Part shown: in pieces, positions 9,207 to 17,399 of the stretch | Layout: each line of letters opens with the position of its first letter | Numbering within the stretch: the stretch's first letter is position 1 | NCBI RefSeq assembly: GCF_030159255.1 | Contig: NZ_BSCT01000024.1 | Coordinates: 1 to 64,000, forward strand | DNA length: 64,000 nt | Reading direction: 5' to 3' | From: Bradyrhizobium sp. SSBR45G | GTDB lineage: Bacteria; Pseudomonadota; Alphaproteobacteria; Rhizobiales; Xanthobacteraceae | The notes under the pieces: model-generated | The model's input: the letters and a program-made list of their open reading frames with translations, nothing else | Databases searched by the model: none | Told to the model about the DNA's origin: nothing | Translations under genes and position numbers: made by a program

Positions 9207-10307
9207 TCAGCCGGTCGCGCGCCTGGGAAGCTCGACGGTGTCCTCGGCCACGGGGCGCTCGATCGCGGCGGCCGGCACCTTCTCAAGCCAGACTTCGCGC
9301 CACCACGCAAAGATGCCGCGCGGACAGAACAGCCGGTTCTCGCTGTAGCGCGACTGGCAGTACACCCCGTCGAGGATGACCGCGGGCGTCTTCATCCGCC
9401 GGATGTAGCCGGTCCGCTCGTCGATGAATTTTTCCACGCGGGTGCGAACGCGGAATACTTTGCCGCAATAGGGCACCATCTCGGCATCGAAGCCCATGCC
9501 GCGGTTGTTGGTCTGCTTGTCGATGGTCGCGAGGATCTCCTTGTGCGGCCTGACGCGGACGAGGTCACCCGGCTGCAGCCCGAGATCGGCGATCGGCGCA
9601 TCCTTGTCGGTCGCGAGATCACCGCGCCGCCGCGGAAATGGCACGCCACCCCACAGCGACTGCACGCGATCGTAGATCCAGCGCGCAGGGCGACCCAATC
9701 GCGGTCGGCGCGCCATCGTCGTGCCGACATAGGCGAAGTACAGGAAGCCGCGAAACATCTTGCCCACGGAGACGTTGCCGGACGCGATGTCCTCGGCATA
9801 TTGCCGCGCGTCCCACCATTTGAGCGGCTGGGTGTAGCTCGGCAGCTCGGTCGCCTGACAGCTGTAGCGCGGCCCCTTTCCAACGGCCTGGTCGGGCGAC
9901 TTGGTCGCGTCCCACACCGCGCGCGCCGTACAGCCGCCGGACGCCTGACGCGCCGCCGCGTGGTCGCGATCGGCCGTCGCGGCCTGGGCCGGATCGACCG
10001 GCGACAGCCAGGCGTCCTTCCAGAAGATCAGGCAGGCGGCCTGGCACCCGCCATAGGCCTCGCCGTCGCAGCGCAGATCGAGATGCACCGCGTTGGGCAG
10101 GCGACGTCCCAGCCATTCACCGGTGTTGTATCCGGTCACCGTGTCACAGGTCTTGTGAGCGCGCTTGTGGACCTGGAAGCGCTGGCCGCACCATTTGAAC
10201 ATCTGCGGCATGAACGGCAGCCCTTCGAGGCGTCCGTTCGCGTCGAGCGTGGCGAGGATCTCTTCCTTGCTGCGAACCTCAACCCAGTCGCCGGCGGATA
10301 GCGTCAT
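9207..10307 (-). CDS. Hypothetical protein with two tandem cysteine-containing domains
   Basis: A 366-residue protein with no family I can name. Residues 5-101 and 246-341 are clearly homologous: both start AGDWVEVRSKEEILAT / PGDLVRVRPHKEILAT, share a WCG/YCG turn (C40, C281), an RTGY/VTGY motif, a later Cys (C80, C317) and Cys plus aromatic end (C92...FWKDAWL; C328...AWWREVWL). The linker contains further cysteines (C126, C150). The PGD/VRV opening suggests an SH3-like beta barrel, and the paired cysteines suggest metal binding. There is no signal peptide. It is transcribed against its neighbours, between the PIG-L and SDR genes, from its own AT-rich promoter gap. A sugar-modification role is a guess from context. 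Confidence 0.75.
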   Translation of the reverse strand: MTLSAGDWVEVRSKEEILATLDANGRLEGLPFMPQMFKWCGQRFQVHKRAHKTCDTVTGYNTGEWLGRRLPNAVHLDLRCDGEAYGGCQAACLIFWKDAWLSPVDPAQAATADRDHAAARQASGGCTARAVWDATKSPDQAVGKGPRYSCQATELPSYTQPLKWWDARQYAEDIASGNVSVGKMFRGFLYFAYVGTTMARRPRLGRPARWIYDRVQSLWGGVPFPRRRGDLATDKDAPIADLGLQPGDLVRVRPHKEILATIDKQTNNRGMGFDAEMVPYCGKVFRVRTRVEKFIDERTGYIRRMKTPAVILDGVYCQSRYSENRLFCPRGIFAWWREVWLEKVPAAAIERPVAEDTVELPRRATG

Positions 10308-10627
10308 GCTTTGTCTCTCAAATCTTCAACGAATGCGTTCGAATTAAAGCTGCCGAGATTTGCGGTTCCGATTTGTCCGATTCATGGCGAATTATTTAAT
10401 TTGATCGAATATATTAAATGGGCGGTACTTGGTGGCGCCTCCGGCGATGTTTGGCTCAAAACGCCGGATATTGATGCCCGCCGGGCCGGAATTCCGCCCT
10501 TCCGGCTATTTTGAACCGCGGCGATCCGTGGGCGACAGATTTACTGGACGAGGCGTGCTATTATAAATTATAATCCGCCGCAGGTAATTTAAATCGTGTT
10601 TTGTTTGGTGACCTAGGGGTGGCGATT
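10308..10627. promoter_or_regulatory. Divergent promoter region with ATTAAAT inverted repeat
   Basis: AT-rich gap between divergent genes. atttaat (10394-10400) and attaaat (10413-10419) form an inverted pair with a 12-base spacer, and aatttaaatcg (10586-10596) lies about 31 bases before the SDR start. Both match the motif seen in the other promoter gaps of the locus. Confidence 0.5.
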
Positions 10628-11665
10628 TTGAAGGTTCTGATCACCGGAAACATGGGCTATGTCGGTCCCGCGGTTGCAAGGCATCTGCGGGCGCAGCGGC
10701 CGGATGCGACGCTGCACGGCTTCGACAATGCCTATTTTGCGCACTGCCTGACCGGGGCGCCGGTTCTTCCCGAGCGGTATCTCGACGAGCAGATCCACGG
10801 CGACGTCCGTGACCTGTCGGTGGATCTGCGCGGATATGATGCCGTGGTCCAGCTCGCTGCGATCTCGAACGATCCGATGGGCAACCGCTTCCAGGACGTG
10901 ACGCTCGACATCAACCAGAACACCACCGTGTCGCTCGCCAAGGCGGCTGCGGCGGCCGGGGTGAAGAACTTCGTCTTCGCGTCCAGCTGCAGCGTCTACG
11001 GCATCGCCGACGGGCCGCCGCGCAAGGAGAGCGATCCTCTCAACCCGATCACGGCCTACGCCAAGTCCAAGATCGGATCGGAACAGGAGCTCGCCGCGAT
11101 CGACACCGGCATGACCATCACCTGCCTGCGCTTCGCGACGGCGTGCGGCATGTCGGACCGGCTCAGGCTCGATCTGGTGCTCAATGATTTCGTGGCCTGC
11201 GCGCTCACGCGCCGGCAGATCAGCGTCCTCTCCGACGGCACGCCGTGGCGCCCTCTGATCGACGTCGCCGACATGGCGCGTGCGATCGACTGGGCGGTCG
11301 ACCGGCCCGCGGCCTCCGGCGGCCGCTTCCTCACCGTCAACGCCGGCTCCGACGATCGCAACTACCAGGTCAGGGATCTCGCCAACGCCGTGGCTGCCAG
11401 AGTGCCGGGGACCGCCGTGTCCATCAATACGTCGGCGCCGGTGGACAGCCGCTCCTACAAGGTGGATTTCGGCCTGTACCGGTCACTCGCGCCCGATCAC
11501 CAGCCGCAGGTGACCCTGCAGCAATCGATCACGAACCTGGTCGAGGGTCTCACGCGAATGAACTTCAAGGATGCAGAGTTTCGTTCGTCGGATCTGATCC
11601 GTCTCAAGGTCCTGCAGGACCATATGGACACCGCCAGGATCAACGACAGGCTGCAATGGACTTGA
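10628..11665 (+). CDS. NAD-dependent epimerase/dehydratase (extended SDR)
   Basis: A 345-residue extended short-chain dehydrogenase acting on a nucleotide sugar. The Rossmann motif is GNMGYVG near the N-terminus, an LAAIS segment follows, then SSCSVYG and the catalytic YAKSK. A TTG start at 10628 is preferred: it gives the canonical MKVLITGNMGYVG opening and has AGGGG about nine bases upstream; GTG 10619 and TTG 10601 are alternatives. It begins the plus-strand operon with the C-methyltransferase. It could be the 4,6-dehydratase, a C4 reductase or an epimerase of the CDP-sugar route; sequence alone does not decide. Confidence 0.85.
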   Translation: MKVLITGNMGYVGPAVARHLRAQRPDATLHGFDNAYFAHCLTGAPVLPERYLDEQIHGDVRDLSVDLRGYDAVVQLAAISNDPMGNRFQDVTLDINQNTTVSLAKAAAAAGVKNFVFASSCSVYGIADGPPRKESDPLNPITAYAKSKIGSEQELAAIDTGMTITCLRFATACGMSDRLRLDLVLNDFVACALTRRQISVLSDGTPWRPLIDVADMARAIDWAVDRPAASGGRFLTVNAGSDDRNYQVRDLANAVAARVPGTAVSINTSAPVDSRSYKVDFGLYRSLAPDHQPQVTLQQSITNLVEGLTRMNFKDAEFRSSDLIRLKVLQDHMDTARINDRLQWT

Positions 11666-11725
11666 CGTCGCTCGGCCCGCTCGACGGGCCTTCGCTTCGC
11701 CAGACAGGACAGTGACGGAGAAACC

Positions 11726-12988
11726 ATGGAACTGAGCCTTCCCACCGCCGTAGGTGTCGCCCCCAAATGCCGGCATTGCGGCGATGATCTGACCCTGAAG
11801 CTGATCGATCTCGGCGCTTCACCGGTCGCAAACGACTATGTGGATCCGGCCAACTACATGCGGGCCGAGCCGTTCTATCCGCTGGAGACGTTCGTCTGCC
11901 GCGAGTGCCGTCTGGCGCAGACGCGCGACCTGCTGGCCGCGTCCGAGATCTTTCGCGCGGATTATGCCTACTTCTCCTCGCACTCGACCTCGTGGCTCGA
12001 GCACGCGCGGACCTATGTCGACGCCATGGCGGCGCGCTTCAAGCTCGGCCCGTCGTCGCGCCATGTCGAGATTGCATCGAATGACGGCTACCTGCTGCAA
12101 TATTCGGTGCAGAAGGGGATCAGCTGCCTCGGCGTCGAGCCTTGTGAGAGCGTCGCGCTGGCCGCGCGCGCCAAGAGCATCGAGACCCGGGTCGAGTTCT
12201 TCGGCCGCGACTATGCGACCATTCTCCGCGAGGAGGGCTGGTCGGCCGATCTCGTCACCGCGAACAACGTGCTCGCCCATGTTCCTGACATCAACGATTT
12301 CGTCGGCGGCGTCAAAATCCTGCTCGCCCCGCAGGGCGTCGCAACCTTCGAGGTCCAGCACCTGCTGACGCTGATGCAGCGCCACCAGTTCGATACGATC
12401 TATCACGAGCACTTCTCGTACCTGTCGTTGATCGCCGGCCTGCGCATCTTCGCCCGGGCGGGTCTGCGGGTGTTTGATGTCGAGCTCCCGGAAACCCATG
12501 GCGGCTCGATCAGGTTCTTCGTCTGCCATGACGGCGCGTCGCACGCGGAAAGCCCGAACGTGGCCGATGTTCTGGCGCGCGAACGGGCCTACGGATTGCA
12601 CGAGGACGCGATCTACTTGGCTTGGAACGAGCAGGTCAAAGAGACCAAGCGGGCGCTGCTCGAGCTCCTGACGGGGCTGAAGCGCGCCAACAAGAAGGTC
12701 GTGGCCTACGGCGCGCCGGCCAAGGGCGTCACGCTGCTCAACTATTGCGGCATCCGAACCGATTTCCTCGATTTCACGGTCGATCGCGCCCCGTCCAAGC
12801 AGGGCCGCTACATGCCCGGGGTCCGCATTCCGATCCTGCCGCCGGAGGCGATCTTCGAGGCGAAGCCTGATTACGTGCTGATCCTGCCGTGGAACATCAA
12901 GAACGAGATCAAGGCGCAGATCGCCGCGATCCGCGATTGGGGCGGTCGTTTCATCGTGCCGGTGCCGAAGGCCACGATCGAGGACTGA
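11726..12988 (+). CDS. Sugar C-methyltransferase (NovU/TylCIII type)
   Basis: A 420-residue three-domain SAM-dependent methyltransferase that adds a branching methyl group to C3 of a 4-keto-6-deoxy nucleotide sugar. The N-terminal zinc domain has paired cysteines (C15/C18 and C58/C61). The SAM-binding motif HVEIASNDGYLL lies at about 113-124, and the active-site segment YHEHFSYLS at 226-234. The C-terminal C-methyltransferase domain has VVAYGAPAKGVTLLNY and ILPWNIKNEI. Length and motif order match the family exactly. Its presence implies that a 3-C-methyl branched sugar is made here, with the 4-keto precursor supplied by a neighbour. Confidence 0.92.
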   Translation: MELSLPTAVGVAPKCRHCGDDLTLKLIDLGASPVANDYVDPANYMRAEPFYPLETFVCRECRLAQTRDLLAASEIFRADYAYFSSHSTSWLEHARTYVDAMAARFKLGPSSRHVEIASNDGYLLQYSVQKGISCLGVEPCESVALAARAKSIETRVEFFGRDYATILREEGWSADLVTANNVLAHVPDINDFVGGVKILLAPQGVATFEVQHLLTLMQRHQFDTIYHEHFSYLSLIAGLRIFARAGLRVFDVELPETHGGSIRFFVCHDGASHAESPNVADVLARERAYGLHEDAIYLAWNEQVKETKRALLELLTGLKRANKKVVAYGAPAKGVTLLNYCGIRTDFLDFTVDRAPSKQGRYMPGVRIPILPPEAIFEAKPDYVLILPWNIKNEIKAQIAAIRDWGGRFIVPVPKATIED

Positions 12989-13071
12989 GCGACATCCCGA
13001 GGGCGCGCCTTGCATGCGCAGGGCGGCCTTCAAAAAATGCCTGGCCGGATTTTGCGCGAAAGAGTGTTGCC

Positions 13072-13614
13072 ATGAGGTTTGTCCAGCTGGGACGGTCGGA
13101 TGCGCGGCTGATCGAGCTCGGCGTACGCGCCGACGAGCGCGGCAGCTTCACGCGCACGTGGTGCACGACGACATTCGCCGACCAGGGCATCGACTTCCAG
13201 CCGGTTCAGGGCAACAGCTCGGTGACGCGGCTGCGCGGCAGCGTGCGCGGTATGCATTTCCAGCGCGCGCCGAAGGCCGATGCCAAGATCGTGCGGTGCT
13301 CCGCCGGGCTGATCCACGACGTCATCGTGGACATCCGGCCGAACTCACCGACGCGCGGCGAAGTCTATGGCTGCGAGCTCGGGCCCACGACGGCACGGAT
13401 GCTCTACATTCCCGCCGGCTTCGCCCATGGTTTCCAGACTCTGAGCGACGACGTGACCGTCGAATATTTGATGGGCATCGACTACGCCGAGGAGCTCTCG
13501 GACGGCTTCCGGCATGACGACCCGGCGATCGGAATCAAGTGGCCGGAGCCGGTGACCGTGCTGTCGGCGAAGGATGCAGCCTGGCCATTGCTGGCCGAGC
13601 GGAGCCTGTGGTGA
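13072..13614 (+). CDS. dTDP-4-dehydrorhamnose 3,5-epimerase-like protein (RmlC family)
   Basis: A 180-residue cupin epimerase of the RmlC/RfbC family, which inverts C3 and/or C5 of 4-keto-6-deoxy sugars. The catalytic His62 sits in RGMHFQ, with VDIRPNSPTRG after it and PAGFAHGFQTL near residue 119; the Tyr region is EYLMGIDYAEE. The ATG at 13072 is chosen because the family opening follows and a GAAAGAG site precedes it. It lies 83 bases after the methyltransferase gene. In pathways with a C-methyltransferase the partner epimerase often acts on C5 of the methylated ketosugar, which fits here. Confidence 0.88.
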   Translation: MRFVQLGRSDARLIELGVRADERGSFTRTWCTTTFADQGIDFQPVQGNSSVTRLRGSVRGMHFQRAPKADAKIVRCSAGLIHDVIVDIRPNSPTRGEVYGCELGPTTARMLYIPAGFAHGFQTLSDDVTVEYLMGIDYAEELSDGFRHDDPAIGIKWPEPVTVLSAKDAAWPLLAERSLW

Positions 13615-13714
13615 GCGAGGTCGCAACCCAGCCGGGCATGCTCCAACCGCGGCCAGATCGGGAGCGGCCGTCGGGGACCACACAGATTGACAATCTGCCG
13701 CGGAGGATCAAGTC

Positions 13715-14683
13715 ATGACGAACATTTTCGTTGATGCCTCGATGCCGGATGACGATCGGCGTCGGAAGCTGTTTGAGGGGGCGCTGTTTCTGTATGCCCC
13801 GTCGCCATCGCTGAAGGCGCTGGCTGCGTTCGCCCGCGAACTGGTCGAGGAGGCGTTTCATCCCTACGACCCTCGCACCGCGCAGTTCGAGCTTCCGGTC
13901 GAGCGCTATGTCGAGATCCTTGCCAGGCTGAAGCCGTTCTTCATTCATCATCCCCGATCGAAGGAGCTGGTGACGGGAGTTCTGCGCGAGCTCGGATGCG
14001 ATCCCGAGCAGACCTATTTCGACGTGCCGCGGTTGCGTTCGGCGACGAGCAACGACTATCTGACGACCGGCATCGCGTTCGCATTTCATCCGCATCGCGA
14101 TACCTGGTACTCTGCGCCGCCATGCCAGCTCAACTGGTGGCTTCCGGTCTATGACATCACGCCGGACAATGGTCTGGCCTTCCATCCGCACTATTTCGAC
14201 GAGGCCATCAAGAACGGCTCCAGGACCTATGACTACTACGAGTGGAACCGGACATCGCGCGCGACGGCAGCACAGCACATCAAGACCGATACGCGCGTGC
14301 AGCCGAAGCCCGAGCAGGAGATCGCACTGGATCCGCAGATCCGCATCGTCGCTCCGAGCGGGGGCGTCACGATCTTCTCGGGGGCGCATCTGCACTCATC
14401 GGTGCCGAACACGTCGGGCCTCACCCGGTTCAGCATCGATTTCAGAACGGTGCATTTCGCCGACGTGAGCGGGAGGAGTGGCGCCGTCAATGTCGACTCG
14501 GAATCCACGGGCACCAACCTGCGCGACTTCATGCGAGTGTCGGATCTGGCGCGGCTGCCGGAGGACGTCGTCGCGCCTTACGATCAGGCGGAGGCTCCCC
14601 AGGATCATCTGGTCTATCAGCCGACCATCGTCCCGCAGACGACCGACGACCTCGCGGCGGATCCCGCGCGGGCATCGGCCTGA
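13715..14683 (+). CDS. Phytanoyl-CoA dioxygenase-like Fe(II)/2-oxoglutarate oxygenase
   Basis: A 322-residue protein with the double-stranded beta-helix iron site: H127-x-D129 in HPHRDTWYSAPP, a distal His in GAHLHSSVPN (residues 224-231) and Arg238 as the likely 2-oxoglutarate anchor, followed by FSIDFRTVHF. Family members hydroxylate or otherwise oxidise small molecules in the cytosol. It has a GCGGAGGA site ten bases upstream and is followed after 22 bases by the DUF4910 gene, so it belongs to the sugar cassette. The natural substrate is likely a nucleotide sugar intermediate, but that is inference. Confidence 0.82.
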   Translation: MTNIFVDASMPDDDRRRKLFEGALFLYAPSPSLKALAAFARELVEEAFHPYDPRTAQFELPVERYVEILARLKPFFIHHPRSKELVTGVLRELGCDPEQTYFDVPRLRSATSNDYLTTGIAFAFHPHRDTWYSAPPCQLNWWLPVYDITPDNGLAFHPHYFDEAIKNGSRTYDYYEWNRTSRATAAQHIKTDTRVQPKPEQEIALDPQIRIVAPSGGVTIFSGAHLHSSVPNTSGLTRFSIDFRTVHFADVSGRSGAVNVDSESTGTNLRDFMRVSDLARLPEDVVAPYDQAEAPQDHLVYQPTIVPQTTDDLAADPARASA

Positions 14684-14705
14684 ACGCAGGGGCAGGGCAC
14701 GCAGG

Positions 14706-16025
14706 ATGCTGGACAGGTTGACGTCACCGAGCGGGGCCCGCGTCCCGGAAATCGATCTCCACGCGCTGGCGACGGAGCTGTTTCCAATCAACCGTAGCCT
14801 CACCGGGGACGGAGTCCGCGAGACGCTCGCGGTGGTCGCGCGCCATGTCGGCCTCGACATCCATGAGGTCCCGACAGGGACGCCGGTTCTCGATTGGCAC
14901 GTGCCGAGCGAGTGGAACATCCGTCGGGCATCGATCGCGACCATGTCGGGTCGGCGTCTGGTCGATTTTGCCGACAACAATCTTCACGTGATGGGCTACA
15001 GCAAGCCGGTGCAGGCGGTGCTGAGCCGGGCGGAGCTGGCCAGGCACGTCCATACGCTGCCAGACCAGCCGGATCTGATACCGTACCGGACCGGCTACTA
15101 TGCGGATGATTGGGGGTTCTGCCTTCCAGATCGGTTGTGGCAGGAGATGACCGACGACAGCTACCGCGTCGACATCGACAGTGAACTGTCCCATGGCGCC
15201 CTGACCTACGGTGAGCTGTTCGTTCCAGGGCGGACCAACAAAGAAGTCCTGATCACCTGTCACATCTGCCATCCGAGTCTCGCCAACGACAATCTGTCGG
15301 GCATTTCCATCGCGACAGCGCTGGCGATGCGGCAGGCGCGGCAGACGCGCCGGCTCGGCTATCGGTTCCTGTTCCTGCCGGCGACGATCGGAGCGCTGGC
15401 CTGGCTCGATCGCAACGAAAGCCGCGTCGATCGGGTGGAGCATGGACTCGTGCTGACCTGTCTCGGCGATTCCAGCGGCTTCCATTACAAGCAGAGCCGC
15501 AAGGGGGCGCCGATCGACCGCGCCGTCATGCATGTCCTGAAGCACTCCGGTCACCGCCACGAGAGCCTGCCGTTCAGTCCCTATGGCTATGACGAGCGGC
15601 AATTCTGCTCGCCGGGCTTCGACCTGCCGGTGGGCTGTCTGATGCGCGGCGTTCACGGCACATTTCCGGAATACCACACCTCGGCGGACAATCTCGATTT
15701 CATCAAGCCTGAATGCCTGGACGAGTCCTACGCGGTGATCGAGCAGGTGCTCGATCTGCTCGATGGTGATCTCCTCTACGAACGTCTGGACGGGCGGGGA
15801 GAGCCGCAGCTCGGACGGCGCGGACTCTATCGGGCGATTGCCGGTCAGCGCGAGGCGGGTGGCGCCACGCAGATGGACCTGTTGTGGGTCCTCAATCTGG
15901 CGGACGGGAAGCATAGCCTGCTGGACATGGCGATCCGCGCGGACGTGCCGTTTGCGCGGATCGAGGCGGCCGCCGGGCTTGCGTTGGAGGCAGGTCTCAT
16001 CAGGCCGGGAGCTCCCTCATTGTGA
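14706..16025 (+). CDS. DUF4910 (M28-like aminopeptidase-fold) protein
   Basis: A 439-residue protein of the DUF4910/DUF2172 family, which has a zinc-peptidase fold and a C-terminal winged-helix-like domain. The body carries the M28-like metal segments TCHICHPSLANDNLSG (about 178-193) and FPEYHTSADN (about 320-329). The final 65 residues (ATQMDLLWVLNLADG... onward) look like a winged helix. The ATG at 14706 is used because the family's ALATELFPINRSLTGDG opening follows; the frame extends upstream, overlapping the dioxygenase gene, without sense. Members are recurrent in sugar-modification clusters of many bacteria, where their chemistry is not established; amide hydrolysis or formation on a sugar is plausible. 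Confidence 0.85.
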   Translation: MLDRLTSPSGARVPEIDLHALATELFPINRSLTGDGVRETLAVVARHVGLDIHEVPTGTPVLDWHVPSEWNIRRASIATMSGRRLVDFADNNLHVMGYSKPVQAVLSRAELARHVHTLPDQPDLIPYRTGYYADDWGFCLPDRLWQEMTDDSYRVDIDSELSHGALTYGELFVPGRTNKEVLITCHICHPSLANDNLSGISIATALAMRQARQTRRLGYRFLFLPATIGALAWLDRNESRVDRVEHGLVLTCLGDSSGFHYKQSRKGAPIDRAVMHVLKHSGHRHESLPFSPYGYDERQFCSPGFDLPVGCLMRGVHGTFPEYHTSADNLDFIKPECLDESYAVIEQVLDLLDGDLLYERLDGRGEPQLGRRGLYRAIAGQREAGGATQMDLLWVLNLADGKHSLLDMAIRADVPFARIEAAAGLALEAGLIRPGAPSL

Positions 16026-16056
16026 TGTCGGTGGCACGAGAACAGAGTAGGGCGTC

Positions 16057-17214
16057 ATGAATTCTCAGCCGGGCAAGCCCCGCATATTGGTGTTCTCGCT
16101 TCGGAACATTTTCGGAAGAGCTCTCAACCGCGGTCCTCACGTCGAGCTCGAGGACATCATCTGCGAGGTCGATTCCGCCGAATTGCTTGCGCCCCGGCTC
16201 GATCCGTCGAGCCGGCGGGCGAGCTTCGCCACGCGGCTCGCCTATCATGCGCCCGTGCTGCTCAATCCCGGGCTGCCGCGCCGTCCGGCCCGGCAGCAAT
16301 ATGACGTGCTGTTCGCGATCTGCGGCTTTCCGCAGGATCTGATCATGTTCGACGCGATCGAGGATCTGAGAGCGTCCTCCAGACTGTCGGTCTGTCTCCT
16401 CGACGAGCTCTGGGTGAAGGAGATTGCCAAGCACCGGCACTTTCTCAAGGTGCTCGCGAAGTTCGACATCGTCATGCCGTTCCAGATCTCTACGGTGGAG
16501 CCGCTCAGCAAGGAGATCGGACAGCGCTGCGTGCATCTGCCGCTCGCCATCGATGCCATCAGGTTCAGTCCATATCCGGATCCGCCCGAGAGGGTCATCG
16601 ACGTCTACAGCATGGGGCGGCGGTCTCGGACCATCCATGAGAAGCTGCTCGCGATGAGCCGCGACGACGGTCTGTTCTATCTGCATGACACGATCGGCGG
16701 CAGCCAGGCCATCGACCTCGGGGAGCACCGGACGCAGGTCGCAAACATCGCCAAGCGCAGCCGGTATTTCCTGGTCAATCCGGGCAAGTTCGACGAGCCG
16801 GCCGAGACGGGACGTCAGGTCGAATTCGGATACCGGTATTTCGAGGGGGCGGCATCTGGCGCCATCATGCTCGGAGAGCGTCCCGACAACGAGCTGTTTC
16901 CCAGACTGTTCGATTGGCCGGATGCGATGGTCAACGTGCCTCACACCTCCGATGACATCGATCGGGTCATCAGGGATCTCGACCGGGATCCGGAGCGGCA
17001 GGACCGCATGCGGCGGGCCGGGATGACGCAGACGCTGTTGCGCCATGACTGGGTGTATCGGTGGGAGACGATCCTCGCGGCGACGGGCCTGCAGCCGTTG
17101 CCGGCGCTGTCGGCGCGGAAGGATCGTCTGAAGGCGCTGGCCGGGATGATTTCGGGCGGCCAACCTCCGAGGCGGAATGAATTAAATCGCGCGCCGATAT
17201 TATTGGCGCAGTAG
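16057..17214 (+). CDS. Glycosyltransferase (CgeB-like, GT-B fold)
   Basis: A 385-residue cytosolic protein with the C-terminal half of a CgeB/GT4-like glycosyltransferase: a FEGAASGAIMLGERPDNELF segment near residues 265-285 resembles the donor-binding E-x7-E-like region of family 1/4 enzymes, followed by a DRVIRDLDRDPERQDRMRRAG helix. The N-terminal half is less conserved and presumably binds the acceptor. It starts 31 bases after the DUF4910 stop and so probably belongs to the same transcript. It likely adds one sugar of the repeat unit, possibly the one made by the preceding cassette. Confidence 0.78.
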   Translation: MNSQPGKPRILVFSLRNIFGRALNRGPHVELEDIICEVDSAELLAPRLDPSSRRASFATRLAYHAPVLLNPGLPRRPARQQYDVLFAICGFPQDLIMFDAIEDLRASSRLSVCLLDELWVKEIAKHRHFLKVLAKFDIVMPFQISTVEPLSKEIGQRCVHLPLAIDAIRFSPYPDPPERVIDVYSMGRRSRTIHEKLLAMSRDDGLFYLHDTIGGSQAIDLGEHRTQVANIAKRSRYFLVNPGKFDEPAETGRQVEFGYRYFEGAASGAIMLGERPDNELFPRLFDWPDAMVNVPHTSDDIDRVIRDLDRDPERQDRMRRAGMTQTLLRHDWVYRWETILAATGLQPLPALSARKDRLKALAGMISGGQPPRRNELNRAPILLAQ

Positions 17215-17225
17215 AATGTTTTAAT
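17181..17225. promoter_or_regulatory. ATTAAATCG motif overlapping the end of the glycosyltransferase gene
   Basis: attaaatcg (17181-17189) lies in the last codons of the preceding gene, and ttttaatt (17219-17226) follows in the gap before the flippase gene. The first matches the extended half-site found at 28513 and 36512. It may mark a promoter for the flippase gene. Confidence 0.4.
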
Positions 17226-17399
17226 TCATGTCCCCGCCACAAAGTCGCGTCATCGCTCGTCCGCTGCTCCGGACGGTGCTGACATTTTCGCGATGGCTTC
17301 TTTTGACGGATGCGTTTCATGTCCTTGACGAAGTCGGCCGGCTCGCGACGAGACATGCGCATTTTGACCTCGACGACGACTGCAGGTGATTGACGCGAC

